Position numbers and translations under genes: made by a program | Shown here: positions 25,802-35,657 of the stretch, in pieces | Layout of the letters: the number at the start of each line of letters is the position of its first letter | How positions within the stretch are numbered: the first letter of the stretch is position 1 | The notes under the pieces: generated by a model | Told to the model about the DNA's origin: nothing | Database searches by the model: none | The model's input: only the letters and a program-made list of their open reading frames with translations | DNA from: an uncultured Ruminococcus sp. | GTDB taxonomy: Bacteria; Bacillota; Clostridia; Oscillospirales; Ruminococcaceae | Direction: 5' to 3' | Assembly (NCBI GenBank): GCA_947169885.1 | Contig: CAMVRM010000003.1 | Span: 53,937 to 117,936 of the forward strand | Length of the DNA: 64,000 nt

Positions 25802-25836
25802 AAAAGATGCTCATTTTGGTGGGCATCTTTTTTATT
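25802..25836 (+). terminator. Rho-independent terminator
   Basis: AAGATGC...GCATCTTTTTT. Confidence 0.6.
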
Positions 25837-25917
25837 GATATATGAAACTTTTGCTGCCTGTAAATATGCAGATATAACACAGTTTAAAAAATATTATATA
25901 AAATATTTACGAATCTC

Positions 25918-25970
25918 TTGACATCTTAGTGTTTTTATGTTATTATCATTATAGAACTAACAAACACTGA
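25918..25970 (+). promoter_or_regulatory. Promoter with inverted half-sites (candidate NrtR operator region)
   Basis: TTGACA-N17-TATTAT; TTAGTGTTT (25926-25934) lies in the spacer and inverted AAACACTGA at 25962-25970. Confidence 0.4.
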
Positions 25971-25979
25971 GGTGATAAA

Positions 25980-26801
25980 ATGCAGACCGAAAAAGAATTT
26001 TTATCGGAATACAAACTGAGCGACTATGAACGTCCGTCAGTGACAACAGACATTGCAGCTTTCATGATACGCACAGAAAAAAGCAGCAACTATCGGCACA
26101 TTCCGAAAAAACAGCTGTCATTACTGCTTATAAAACGTGGCGGACACCCATACAAGGGAATGTGGGCACTGCCGGGAGGATTTTTGCAGCCGAATGAAAC
26201 AGTTGAAGAATGTGCGCTCAGAGAAATGGAAGAGGAAACACAGATAAAACCTGTTTCTATAATCCCTGTCGGCGTGTTCAGCAAACCCGGACGTGACCCC
26301 AGGGGCTGGATAATCTCCAACGCTTTTGTTTCGATAATCAGCGAAGAATCCGTCAAACAATCAGGAAGCGACGATGCGGAAGATGCACAGTGGTTCGATA
26401 TAAGCTTTGAACCTGACGAAAATGGACTGTATATCCTGACGCTAAGTTACAAAGATACAGTTCTCAAAGCGGTTCTCAGAGAGGGCAAATCGCACCTCGG
26501 CGTGACTTCATTCGAGATAGTCGACAGTCCGACACTCGCTTTTGACCATGCAGAGATAATAGCTACGGCACTGTCAGCGCTCAGATTTTCCGCAAAAAAC
26601 TATGAAATGATATTTGACTTTCTGCCAGAAGAATTTACGCTGTCGGCACTGCAAAAAGTGCAGGAGGCTATCACGAACGTCGCAGTCATGTCGGGAAATT
26701 TCAGGCGCATCGTAAGCGTCTCTGTTGAAGAAACGGGCGGTTTTGTCCACGGAGAGGGTCACAGACCGGCAAAGCTTTTCCGAAGAAAGAAAAAAGAATA
26801 A
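25980..26801 (+). CDS. Nudix hydrolase-type transcriptional regulator (NrtR-like)
   Basis: GGFLQPNETVEECALREMEEET Nudix-like box plus C-terminal winged-helix-like region; immediately upstream of pncB. Confidence 0.8.
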   Translation: MQTEKEFLSEYKLSDYERPSVTTDIAAFMIRTEKSSNYRHIPKKQLSLLLIKRGGHPYKGMWALPGGFLQPNETVEECALREMEEETQIKPVSIIPVGVFSKPGRDPRGWIISNAFVSIISEESVKQSGSDDAEDAQWFDISFEPDENGLYILTLSYKDTVLKAVLREGKSHLGVTSFEIVDSPTLAFDHAEIIATALSALRFSAKNYEMIFDFLPEEFTLSALQKVQEAITNVAVMSGNFRRIVSVSVEETGGFVHGEGHRPAKLFRRKKKE

Positions 26802-26822
26802 ATTATACGGAGGGATCTTTTC

Positions 26823-28016
26823 ATGAAACTCGAACCTATCATCGTATCGCTGCTTGACACCGATCTTTACAAGTTCAACATGGATCAGGTGATATTCCAC
26901 AAGCACACAGACTTATGCGGTCAGTACTACTTCAAGTGTCGCAACAAGGGCGTTGTCTTTACTCCCGAAATGGCACAGGAGATAAGTGAGCAGGTCGATC
27001 ACCTTTGCACGCTGACATTCAAAAAAGAAGAACTTGACTACCTGCGCTCTATACGCTTCATCAAGCCCGATTTTGTTGAATTCATGAGACTGTGGCATCC
27101 GATAAGGGACTACGTGAACATCTCCCTTGACGAAAACGGCGAACTCTCTATCGTTGTTGACGGACCTCTTTTCTCGGCTATGCAGTTTGAGATATATCTG
27201 TTGGAGATAGTAAACGAAGTCTATTTCCGCATGGCTTACGATTACGAAACGCTCCGCAAGTCCGCTGAGGAAAGACTTGACAAGAAGATAAAGGCACTCA
27301 ATGACGGTACTTACAGCTTCAAATTCGCAGAGTTCGGCTGCCGCAGAAGACTTTCCCGTGAGTGGCAGGACGTTGTTGTAAAGCGCTTTGTTACCGAGAC
27401 TGACAAGTGCGTGGGAACTTCCAACGTTTATCTTGCAATGAAATACAACATCACACCTATCGGAACTTATGCTCATGAGTTTGTGCAGATGTATCAGGGC
27501 ATAGACTCTATCCCGCTTGCTTACACCAACCACTACGCTATGCAAGACTGGTACGATGAGTATGACGGCGACAACGGAACAGCACTGACCGACACCGTTA
27601 CCACCGACTTGTTCCTGCTGGACTTCAACCGCTCCATGGTGAACAACTACACAGGCGTTCGTCACGACAGCGGCGACCCATACGCATGGGGCGAAAAGAT
27701 CATCGCTCATTACAAAAAGTACGGCGTTGACCCGAAAACAAAAATGCTCCTGTTCAGCGACAGCCTTGATTTTGACAGAGCGCAGGCGCTTTTCGACTAC
27801 TTCAAGGACAAGACGAAAGTTTCGTTCGGAATCGGCACTTTCTGCTCCAATGACACAGAGGCTGAGGCGCTCAACATCGTCATCAAGCTCCAGTACGTCA
27901 ACGGCAGACCTGTTGCAAAACTGTCTGACGCTCCCGGCAAGGCTATGTGCCGTGACAGCGAATATCTTGAATACCTCCGCCGCTCGGTAGAGTTCAGGAT
28001 AAACAGAGAATCGTGA
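26823..28016 (+). CDS. pncB: Nicotinate phosphoribosyltransferase
   Basis: LLDTDLYKFNMDQVIFHKH; GTYAHEFVQMYQG; GVRHDSGDPYAWGEKII. Confidence 0.92.
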   Translation: MKLEPIIVSLLDTDLYKFNMDQVIFHKHTDLCGQYYFKCRNKGVVFTPEMAQEISEQVDHLCTLTFKKEELDYLRSIRFIKPDFVEFMRLWHPIRDYVNISLDENGELSIVVDGPLFSAMQFEIYLLEIVNEVYFRMAYDYETLRKSAEERLDKKIKALNDGTYSFKFAEFGCRRRLSREWQDVVVKRFVTETDKCVGTSNVYLAMKYNITPIGTYAHEFVQMYQGIDSIPLAYTNHYAMQDWYDEYDGDNGTALTDTVTTDLFLLDFNRSMVNNYTGVRHDSGDPYAWGEKIIAHYKKYGVDPKTKMLLFSDSLDFDRAQALFDYFKDKTKVSFGIGTFCSNDTEAEALNIVIKLQYVNGRPVAKLSDAPGKAMCRDSEYLEYLRRSVEFRINRES

Positions 28017-28124
28017 TATAGTCACCCTACTTCAAAATTCGATAGCAAATGAAACGTTGAAAATTCTCTTTTCAGGAAGTTCTCTTTAAATTGTATATAC
28101 TTGATTTCAAGTAGGGCGACTATA
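28017..28124. repeat. Imperfect inverted-repeat element (candidate MITE or 3'UTR structure)
   Basis: TATAGTCACCCTACTTCAAAAT (28017-28038) and GATTTCAAGTAGGGCGACTATA (28103-28124), 18/22 complementary. Confidence 0.5.
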
Positions 28125-28146
28125 CATTTGTAAATAAACAAAAAAG

Positions 28147-28188
28147 AACCGCTGTGAGACTTAAAAAAGCACTCACAGCGGTTTTTAT
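28147..28188. terminator. Bidirectional terminator
   Basis: AACCGCTGTGAG...CTCACAGCGGTT between convergent genes. Confidence 0.7.
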
Positions 28189-28201
28189 TTGATACATATC
28201 T

Positions 28202-29245
28202 TCATGCCGCTTCTGATGCGTGAGCCTGCATATAAGCTTCAAGACGTTCCGAAACGTTCGCTTTAAGGTCACGGAAAAAGAACTGACAGTCATAGAGGTG
28301 ATAGCTTCCCTCGGGCAGACCCGGAACTTTTGACGGGTAATCCTCGGGGGTCACGTCTGTAACTTTCAGCACTCCCCTTCCCTCATCTATGTAACAGCCG
28401 CAAAGCCCTGCCGTTTCGCTCTTGATAACGCCGTCATAGCCTGTAAAGCACGCTCCGTGGTTCTCGGACTTGTCGGCTTTTGTGCTGTCGGTCTTCCAGT
28501 TGAGCGGATTTATCGAATAAGTCCACGAACCTGACGGGTTGATGAACGTGTCGGCAACATTCTCCGCTTCGCAGTCAAAGCTTATCACAACGCCTGTGTC
28601 ATTTCTGCCCTTTGCAGGGACTATCTGCGGATATTTCTCGGTCATTTCCTTTGTACAGCGCCACCCTATCGCATAGACTGCGACCAGCTGACTGTAAAGT
28701 TCCTCGTCCCCGAAGTACTCCTCCAACAGACGATAACACATATCAGCGCCCTGCGAAAATCCTGCTAAAATTATCGGTCTGCCGTTGTTTTCGTGTTCGA
28801 GATAATAAGCAAACGCCGCCGAAACATCGCCGTAAGCGGTCATGAGTATCTTTTCACGTTCGGCTTCTTCATAAGAAGTTGTCCTCATCGATGCCTGACG
28901 GTAAAACGGTGCGAACATACGTGTGCTTTCCTCATATATTCCCCGTTCGGTGTTGAGCGCACCCACAAAATGCTTTCGGCTGTCCTCATCGGTCACAGAC
29001 ATCATGTCCTCATCTTTCATGTCGACTGTCGGGCATATCATGAACAGGTCAGCGCTCTTGCTGTCGCCTATCGACCAGTATGCCCAGTTCGTTTCGTCCG
29101 AATAATCGGGAGTACTGCTTTGCTCATGAACAGTCTGAGAGGTACTTTCAGCAGAGCTGACATCAGCCGTTTCCGCCGCCGCACACGCAGTCTGGAAGAT
29201 GCACACTGCCGCAAGTGCGAGTGCGCAGAGTTTTCTTTTAATCAT
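28202..29245 (-). CDS. DUF3089-like lipoprotein (putative alpha/beta hydrolase)
   Basis: Lipoprotein signal CIFQTACAAA; ADLFMICPTVDMKDED; IILAGFSQGADMCYRLL. Confidence 0.75.
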   Translation of the reverse strand: MIKRKLCALALAAVCIFQTACAAAETADVSSAESTSQTVHEQSSTPDYSDETNWAYWSIGDSKSADLFMICPTVDMKDEDMMSVTDEDSRKHFVGALNTERGIYEESTRMFAPFYRQASMRTTSYEEAEREKILMTAYGDVSAAFAYYLEHENNGRPIILAGFSQGADMCYRLLEEYFGDEELYSQLVAVYAIGWRCTKEMTEKYPQIVPAKGRNDTGVVISFDCEAENVADTFINPSGSWTYSINPLNWKTDSTKADKSENHGACFTGYDGVIKSETAGLCGCYIDEGRGVLKVTDVTPEDYPSKVPGLPEGSYHLYDCQFFFRDLKANVSERLEAYMQAHASEAA

Positions 29246-29265
29246 ACTTTCCTGCCTGTCCTTTT

Positions 29266-29832
29266 TTATCCGAAATATGCGGCGATGTCGGCTTTGGCAC
29301 GGCTCATTATCGCTTCGGTGTCAGCACCGTAAATATCCAAGCCCTCCGCTTTGAAGCAGAACGTTTCGGGAATGCCGTAGAAAGTCTCAGCGAGCGCTTT
29401 TACATATCCGAAACCATATTCGTCAGAGAAGATAAAGCCGCCCGCAGTTGTGACATAAAACAGCTTTTTCGCCTTGCAAAGCCCGTAAGGTCTGCCGTCC
29501 TCGCCGTAAGCGAATGTCAGACCGATGACGTTTATCTGCTCGAAAAACTGTTTCAGCGCCGCAGGGAACGAAAGATCATAATAAGGTGCGGCAATAACAA
29601 CAGTGTCCGCAGCCGCAAACTTGTTCGCCATGTCAAACATCTCGTCCGAAAAGTCGGAAGCGGCACACGCTTTGTCACGCTTTTCAAGAAATGCTTCGTC
29701 AAGAACAGGTATCTTCTGCTCGCAAAGTTTCAGTGCTGTCACTTTGCCGTCCAGTTTTTCCATAAGAAAATTCGCAAGCTCAGCTGTTCTCGACTGCTTT
29801 CTCACACTTGCATCAACGTATAAAATATCCAT
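29266..29832 (-). CDS. Flavodoxin-fold NAD(P)H-dependent oxidoreductase (azoreductase-like)
   Basis: MDILYVDASVRKQSRTAELANFLMEKL; VVIAAPYYDLSFPAALKQFFEQI. Confidence 0.85.
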   Translation of the reverse strand: MDILYVDASVRKQSRTAELANFLMEKLDGKVTALKLCEQKIPVLDEAFLEKRDKACAASDFSDEMFDMANKFAAADTVVIAAPYYDLSFPAALKQFFEQINVIGLTFAYGEDGRPYGLCKAKKLFYVTTAGGFIFSDEYGFGYVKALAETFYGIPETFCFKAEGLDIYGADTEAIMSRAKADIAAYFG

Positions 29833-29984
29833 AAATAAAACCTCCTCGGTCATGGCAAGATTATGATTTGCAGGGATCATCTGCAATAAGAGCAAACTTT
29901 ATTTATGCTATTATACAATAAAATCAAAATTATTTCAAGTCAATTATATGAATTTTACAATATAAACAGGTTCTTAACTGACGA

Positions 29985-31202
29985 TCACACAAACCACGCT
30001 TTCATAGTATCAAGTACCTGAACAAGCTCGGGTTCACTTATCACATAAGGCACCATGGCATACATATATTTCAGAAATGTTCTGCTGAATACTCCGTGAT
30101 CGTATGCGAACTTCTTAAATCCTTCAAGCACCTTTCCGTCATATACCTCTATGCAGACACAGCCGCCCATGATTCGTATCTCTTTTATGCGTGGGTCGGC
30201 AAAACCTGCCATTTCACGGCGTGTTATCTCTTCAATGCGCCGTATTTTTGAAATGTAATCTTCACGTTCAAACAGTTCAATAGATTTCAGAGCCGCACAG
30301 CAGGCAAGAGCATTACCCATGAATGTCGGTCCGTGCATGAAAGCGTGTGAAGGATCATCACTCATAAATCCCTCCCATACTCTGCGGTTAGCAACCGTAA
30401 CGGCATGACCTATGTAGCCGCCGGTCAGAGCCTTTCCGAGAACAATTATATCAGGCAGAACAAGATCAGCCACAAAACGATTGCCTGTTCGTCCAAAGCC
30501 TGTTGCGACTTCATCAAAGATCAGCAATACGTCATATTGGTCGCATAACTGCCTTGCTTTTTCAAGAAAGCTGACATCATACATACGCATTCCGCCTGCG
30601 CCCTGAAGCAGCGGCTCAACGATAAAACAAGTCAGGCGTTCGCCGTATTCTTCAAAAGCTTTTTCAAGTGCGGGGATCTCCGTAGGTATATGTACAACAC
30701 CACGTTTTTTCTCACTGTTCACGCCGAACGCAAAATGATAATCTTCATCATCACCAACTTCCATTGCTTTAAAAGTATCTCCGTGATAAGCGTGTTCCAG
30801 TGAAAGTATCATATCACGGTCAGAGCCACGGTTCGTGTTGAATTGCAATGCCATTTTCAGCGCCACTTCCACAGCCACACTTCCCGAGTCAGAGAAAAAG
30901 CAGTAATCAAGATCGCCCGGAAGCCATTGCGCCAGTTTGTCAGAAAGTTTCTGAACAGGTCCATGCGTCATTCCGCCAAGCATAACGTGTGCAAACTTTT
31001 CAAGCTGGGCGCTGATAGCGGCATTGATCTCGGGGTGATCGTAACCATGGATAACGCTCCACCACGAAGACACCGAGTCTATCAGGTCGTGACCGTCCTC
31101 TGTATAGAGATGAACGCCATGCGCACGGGCTATTTTTATTGGTGCATCAAGTGTTTTCATCTGAGCGTATGGATACCAGATCATATTTTTCTCCTCTGTC
31201 AC
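29985..31202 (-). CDS. bioA: Adenosylmethionine-8-amino-7-oxononanoate aminotransferase
   Basis: SSWWSVIHGYDHPEINAAI; LLIFDEVATGFGRTGNRFV; GKALTGGYIGHAVT. Confidence 0.93.
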   Translation of the reverse strand: MTEEKNMIWYPYAQMKTLDAPIKIARAHGVHLYTEDGHDLIDSVSSWWSVIHGYDHPEINAAISAQLEKFAHVMLGGMTHGPVQKLSDKLAQWLPGDLDYCFFSDSGSVAVEVALKMALQFNTNRGSDRDMILSLEHAYHGDTFKAMEVGDDEDYHFAFGVNSEKKRGVVHIPTEIPALEKAFEEYGERLTCFIVEPLLQGAGGMRMYDVSFLEKARQLCDQYDVLLIFDEVATGFGRTGNRFVADLVLPDIIVLGKALTGGYIGHAVTVANRRVWEGFMSDDPSHAFMHGPTFMGNALACCAALKSIELFEREDYISKIRRIEEITRREMAGFADPRIKEIRIMGGCVCIEVYDGKVLEGFKKFAYDHGVFSRTFLKYMYAMVPYVISEPELVQVLDTMKAWFV

Positions 31203-31878
31203 AAATTCTTTTCAGTACATCTTCCGAAATGTCAATATCGGTATCATTCTCACCGACACAGGCGATAACAGGCAGTCCTGTGAGTTTTTCACACATCAGT
31301 TTATTATCTTCCTCCATCACATCACCTTTGTGGAAGTTGTTCAGTATCAGTCCCCGTATGTCCAGACCATGGGCTTTCATGTATTCGCAGGTAAGCACCA
31401 CGCTGTTGATCGTTCCAAGTCCTGCATCTGCAACTATCACCGTTGGAAGTCCGAGCGTTTTGATAATATCCTCAAGCATTATATTTTCATCATCATAGCG
31501 GATCGGACACACGATACCGCCGCTTCCTTCGCATATTACCTGATCGTATTCACCGCAGAGCTTTTCATATTGTGCTTTTACATTGCTGAGAACAACCGGC
31601 TCACCCTCTATCCTTGAAGCAAGGTGAGGTGATACAGCCGTTTCATAAATATAAGGACACATTGTTTCAAGCGGCTGAGATATGCCCGATATTTTCTTTA
31701 CATATGCAGCATCGCCCGATATCAGCTTTCCGTTTTCATCACGTTCGTTTCCGCTGACTGCCGCTTTGAAATAAGCGGTATTGTTGCCGATCTCACGTAA
31801 TTTTTTGACAAGCAGTGCCGTAACAAATGTTTTTCCTATATCCGTGCCTGTTCCTGTGACGAATATCCCGTTATACAT
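31147..31878 (-). CDS. bioD: Dethiobiotin synthetase
   Basis: GIFVTGTGTDIGKTFVTALLVK; VICEGSGGIVCPI. Confidence 0.93.
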   Translation of the reverse strand: MYNGIFVTGTGTDIGKTFVTALLVKKLREIGNNTAYFKAAVSGNERDENGKLISGDAAYVKKISGISQPLETMCPYIYETAVSPHLASRIEGEPVVLSNVKAQYEKLCGEYDQVICEGSGGIVCPIRYDDENIMLEDIIKTLGLPTVIVADAGLGTINSVVLTCEYMKAHGLDIRGLILNNFHKGDVMEEDNKLMCEKLTGLPVIACVGENDTDIDISEDVLKRICDRGEKYDLVSIRSDENT

Positions 31879-32845
31879 TTTTATCCCTCCCTGTGGAATA
31901 GCCGATCTTGTTCAGCATAGCAATATCTTCACGGATACGATTGCCCGATGTTGTCAGCATATCACCCGTTATCGCCGAATTTGCGCCCGAAAGAAAAGCA
32001 CGTTCACCGCAGTTTGTCATAAGGCTGCGTCCTGCGGCAAGGCGTATGTCTGCTTCGGGAACGATAAAGCGGAATATGGCAACAGTCCGCAGAATTTCAG
32101 GCTCGGTTATACGTTCAATATCTCCGAGCGGAGTGCCTTTGATGGGTATCAGTGCATTGATAGGTATGGAACTTACACCCAGTTCGCTGAGTGTAAGTTC
32201 CATGTCGATACGATCCTGCAAACTTTCGCCCATACCTATGATACCGCCCGAACATATTTCAAGTCCTGCCGACTTAGCTCTGCGTATACATTCGAGCTTA
32301 TCCTCAAAAGTATGTGTTGTGCAGATGTTTTTGAAATTTGCTCTCGAAGTTTCGATATTGGCATGGTACCTTGTAACTCCTGCCTGACGCAGCTGTGAAA
32401 ACTGTTCTTCTTCAAGCAGACCGAATGAAGCACATAAGCCTACGCTGTGTTCGGCTGCAAGAGTGCGGTAAGTATCAAGTGCTTTTTCAAACTCATCGCC
32501 GCTAAGCCTGCGTCCTGCGGTAACTATCGCAAAGCGATGAACGCCCTGTTCTTCATTATGCCGACATTCAGCTGTGATCTTCTGCTTATCGAGAAAACCG
32601 TATTCTTCGATACCTGTGCAGTGACGGGCGGACTGGGCGCAGAATTTGCAGTCCTCAGAGCATCGTCCGCTTCTTCCGTTGATGATGCTGCAAAGATCGG
32701 CTCTGCTGCCGCTGAAATGTCTCCGCAGAATATCTGCACATTCTGTAAGATCGTCTAATTCACTGTCAAAAAGAAAACTAAGATCATCATCTTTCGTCAG
32801 CCTTCTGCCATTGATGATCTGTTCGGTCAAGTTCTTAATATCCAT
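31871..32845 (-). CDS. bioB: Biotin synthase
   Basis: SIINGRSGRCSEDCKFCAQSA radical SAM motif; GMGESLQDRIDM. Confidence 0.94.
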   Translation of the reverse strand: MDIKNLTEQIINGRRLTKDDDLSFLFDSELDDLTECADILRRHFSGSRADLCSIINGRSGRCSEDCKFCAQSARHCTGIEEYGFLDKQKITAECRHNEEQGVHRFAIVTAGRRLSGDEFEKALDTYRTLAAEHSVGLCASFGLLEEEQFSQLRQAGVTRYHANIETSRANFKNICTTHTFEDKLECIRRAKSAGLEICSGGIIGMGESLQDRIDMELTLSELGVSSIPINALIPIKGTPLGDIERITEPEILRTVAIFRFIVPEADIRLAAGRSLMTNCGERAFLSGANSAITGDMLTTSGNRIREDIAMLNKIGYSTGRDKNV

Positions 32846-33420
32846 TATGTCATTACCTCCTCACGTATCACAGGCATAAGGTGCTTTACCAATATCGCAG
32901 ATAATAGGCAAAGTGCAATATCTCCCGGAACTGCAAGCACAAAGCAGTAAAGGAATAAAGCACCTATGCCGATAGGATCGTGCAAATACAATGCGCTTAT
33001 CATATAATAATAAAGCATTCCGAATGCGTATACGACCGCAAGTCCTGCAAAACAACCGATAAGAATCCGCTTTGAAGAAGGCTTTTTTCTATGGGCGATC
33101 GCTCCGCTGATATATGAGCCTGCGATAAACCCGATAAGATAGCCGAATGTCGGCTGAAATACATAACCGATACCTCCTCCGCCTGTAAAAACAGGCAGTC
33201 CTGCAAGTCCGAGCATAACATACAGAGCCGTTGCCAGCGCTCCACGTTTTTTGCCCAGCATCAGACCTGCAAGAGTAGTGAACAGGAACTGCAATGTGAA
33301 CGGGCAAACAGGTATAGGGATACGAATATATGCCCCTGCTGTTATCAAAGCAGTAAACATTGCGGTAAGCACCATACTCTTTGTTTTGTTTATATTGTTA
33401 ATGACTATCACTCCTTCCAT
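32845..33420 (-). CDS. bioY: Biotin transporter BioY
   Basis: RIPIPVCPFTLQFLFTTLAGLMLGKKRGALATALYVMLGLAGLPVF. Confidence 0.93.
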   Translation of the reverse strand: MEGVIVINNINKTKSMVLTAMFTALITAGAYIRIPIPVCPFTLQFLFTTLAGLMLGKKRGALATALYVMLGLAGLPVFTGGGGIGYVFQPTFGYLIGFIAGSYISGAIAHRKKPSSKRILIGCFAGLAVVYAFGMLYYYMISALYLHDPIGIGALFLYCFVLAVPGDIALCLLSAILVKHLMPVIREEVMT

Positions 33421-33447
33421 TCAATATTATAGCATGGCGCAGTATGT

Positions 33448-33479
33448 TTGTCAACCTGTTTTCAAAAATAGGTTGACAA
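33448..33479. promoter_or_regulatory. BirA (biotin repressor) operator
   Basis: TTGTCAACC-N14-GGTTGACAA, perfect 9-bp arms, just upstream of bioY. Confidence 0.88.
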
Positions 33480-33548
33480 AATTTAAGTGAAACAAACCGT
33501 CACCTATTCCATAAATTCTTACTTTCTTCCGATCCCGGCAAAATAAAA

Positions 33549-33597
33549 ATACCGAAAACACTCTGTATAAGAGAAATGTTTTCGGTATTTTATATTC
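33549..33597. terminator. Terminator hairpin
   Basis: ATACCGAAAACA...TGTTTTCGGTAT. Confidence 0.65.
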
Positions 33598-33647
33598 CTA
33601 AAGGTGTATGGAGTAACTCACCCCCACAAAAGCGACCTGCTGCACGC

Positions 33648-35645
33648 TCACACAGCGATACCGAACTTACTTCCCTGCTCCCCAAGAAACAGCACTCTGC
33701 CGCCTTTGGGCATGGGGATAATATTTCCTGCGTCCTTAACGTGAGAAGTGTATATCGGCTCATCGAATTTGTTGAACACGATGACCGCACTGTTTTCGGG
33801 TCTTGTCACGGTGACGGGTGTGTTTGCGATGCTGTCGGAAATGCTGTACCACGCCGCACTTCCCGTCAGTTCAACGTTTTTTACCGAAGCATCAAATTCG
33901 GGAATGTCGTCCGCAAAAATATATTCCATGCCGAATGATGTTTTCATCGTCTGTCTGCCGTTTTTATCTGTCTCAAACGTAATGTCGAGAAGATCTCTGC
34001 TCGATGAGGACGGTATATTTTTCGGTGAGACAAGATGCCTGCTGTCTGTTATTTTCAACAGCTTATCCATTTTCTTGCCTGAAAGAAAAGCATAGCCTTT
34101 CAGCTCGTTTATAACAAAGAACTGTCCGATGCTTTTATCCTCATAATTGCCCGATGAATACTTATCCCCCACAAGCAGAAATTTCTTCCCGTCAAGTGCC
34201 TTAAAGCTGTTCAGAACGTCCTCTCCGACATTGTTTTCATCTATCATTTGTCCTGCATAGGTCTTTATGTCAAACGAACCAAGCCCGGGATAAGTCATTC
34301 CGCCCGATACTCTCATAAAAGTTCCGTCTGTGTTCTTTTCAAAGGATAAACGACTGCTTCCCCCTGCCGCAAGGCGCTTGTCAAAACCGCTTTCCTCCAC
34401 CTCGCAGGCAAGCTCCGCAAAATCGCTGTCTGCTGTCAGCACATAGTCTGTGTACTCGGTCTTTCGTGAAGATATTTTTTCTATGTGTAGATACTTATTA
34501 TCGGGGAACGTAACTCTGCAAAGCGTATCGCTCCCACCCATGATATTCATTATATACCAGCCCTCATAGGCTTTGTATTCATCGGGTATCTCGTTAACTA
34601 TCGTGCATTCGGGCAGTTCTGGTTCAGTGACAGTTATGCCCTTTTCCTGCAAAACTGTGTCCATAAGTGCCTGCGCAACAAGCTCATTCTGAGTACTGCC
34701 GCCGCCGTTTGAAAGCACCGCAACGCTGATATTCTCATCGGGCGCAGTCATCAGAAAGGCGTGATCCATTGATGTGTCGCCGCCTTTGCCGACCACTTTC
34801 ACACCGCATTGCTTGTAGCGGAGCATTTCCGCATAGTCCCAGCCAAGACCGTTGTCATCGCTGTATTCGTTATCGTTGTGGCGGGTCGCCATAGTGTTTT
34901 TGGCATTGTCGGAGATAAGCGTTTCATCGCCCGTGAAAAACGCCGCACCGAATCTCGCCGTATCGGAAGCAGTCGCATATATACCGCCGGCACCGATAGT
35001 CATGCAGTAACTTGTATCAAGGGGCAAACCGCTTGCCGAGAATGACGGCACGAGCTTTTCATCACGGTACATATTTAAAGGCGTTCCCGTGTCGGTGACA
35101 CATAACTTATCCGAGATATTCTCCCTTACATAGTCGGTATAGGTCATGTCTGTTACGTTCTCAACGATAAGTTCCAGCAGACCAAAACCGTCATTGCAGT
35201 ACGCCGCATATTTTCCCGGTTCGGCTTTGAGCCGCTGAGAGGCAAGATCTTCAAGCAGATGATCGTGGTTATAGGTATCATTGTCATCATACAGGTTGCT
35301 GTTCACTGTCGTTGAACCCATTAGCCCCGAAGTGTGATCCATGAGCATACGAACGGTTATGTCCTTGTACCGCTCATCTGCCATTTTGAAATTCGGGATA
35401 TATTCGGTTATCGGCGTATCAAGTTCCACCATTCCCTTGTCTGCGAGCTGCATGACTGCGGCGGTGGAATATATCTTGCTGACCGAACCCACGCAGTAGA
35501 TATATTCGCCGTCACCTGTATCATTCTCCGCAGAGACAGACTTTGCCGCTGCGTCCGTATTTTCAGTTTTATCTGTCTTAACACTTCCGCACCCCGTCAG
35601 CATCAGAAGTGCCATGACTGCGGCGATATTCTTTATGTGTTTCAT
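33648..35645 (-). CDS. Beta-lactamase-related serine hydrolase, lipoprotein
   Basis: LMLTGCGS lipobox; GSVSKIYSTAAVMQLADKGMVELDTPITEYIPNF; HTSGLMGSTT. Confidence 0.85.
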   Translation of the reverse strand: MKHIKNIAAVMALLMLTGCGSVKTDKTENTDAAAKSVSAENDTGDGEYIYCVGSVSKIYSTAAVMQLADKGMVELDTPITEYIPNFKMADERYKDITVRMLMDHTSGLMGSTTVNSNLYDDNDTYNHDHLLEDLASQRLKAEPGKYAAYCNDGFGLLELIVENVTDMTYTDYVRENISDKLCVTDTGTPLNMYRDEKLVPSFSASGLPLDTSYCMTIGAGGIYATASDTARFGAAFFTGDETLISDNAKNTMATRHNDNEYSDDNGLGWDYAEMLRYKQCGVKVVGKGGDTSMDHAFLMTAPDENISVAVLSNGGGSTQNELVAQALMDTVLQEKGITVTEPELPECTIVNEIPDEYKAYEGWYIMNIMGGSDTLCRVTFPDNKYLHIEKISSRKTEYTDYVLTADSDFAELACEVEESGFDKRLAAGGSSRLSFEKNTDGTFMRVSGGMTYPGLGSFDIKTYAGQMIDENNVGEDVLNSFKALDGKKFLLVGDKYSSGNYEDKSIGQFFVINELKGYAFLSGKKMDKLLKITDSRHLVSPKNIPSSSSRDLLDITFETDKNGRQTMKTSFGMEYIFADDIPEFDASVKNVELTGSAAWYSISDSIANTPVTVTRPENSAVIVFNKFDEPIYTSHVKDAGNIIPMPKGGRVLFLGEQGSKFGIAV

Positions 35646-35657
35646 ATTATCTCCCTC

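Noticed and set aside
26913-28025. 370-aa minus-strand ORF
   Set aside because: Shadow of pncB on the opposite strand.
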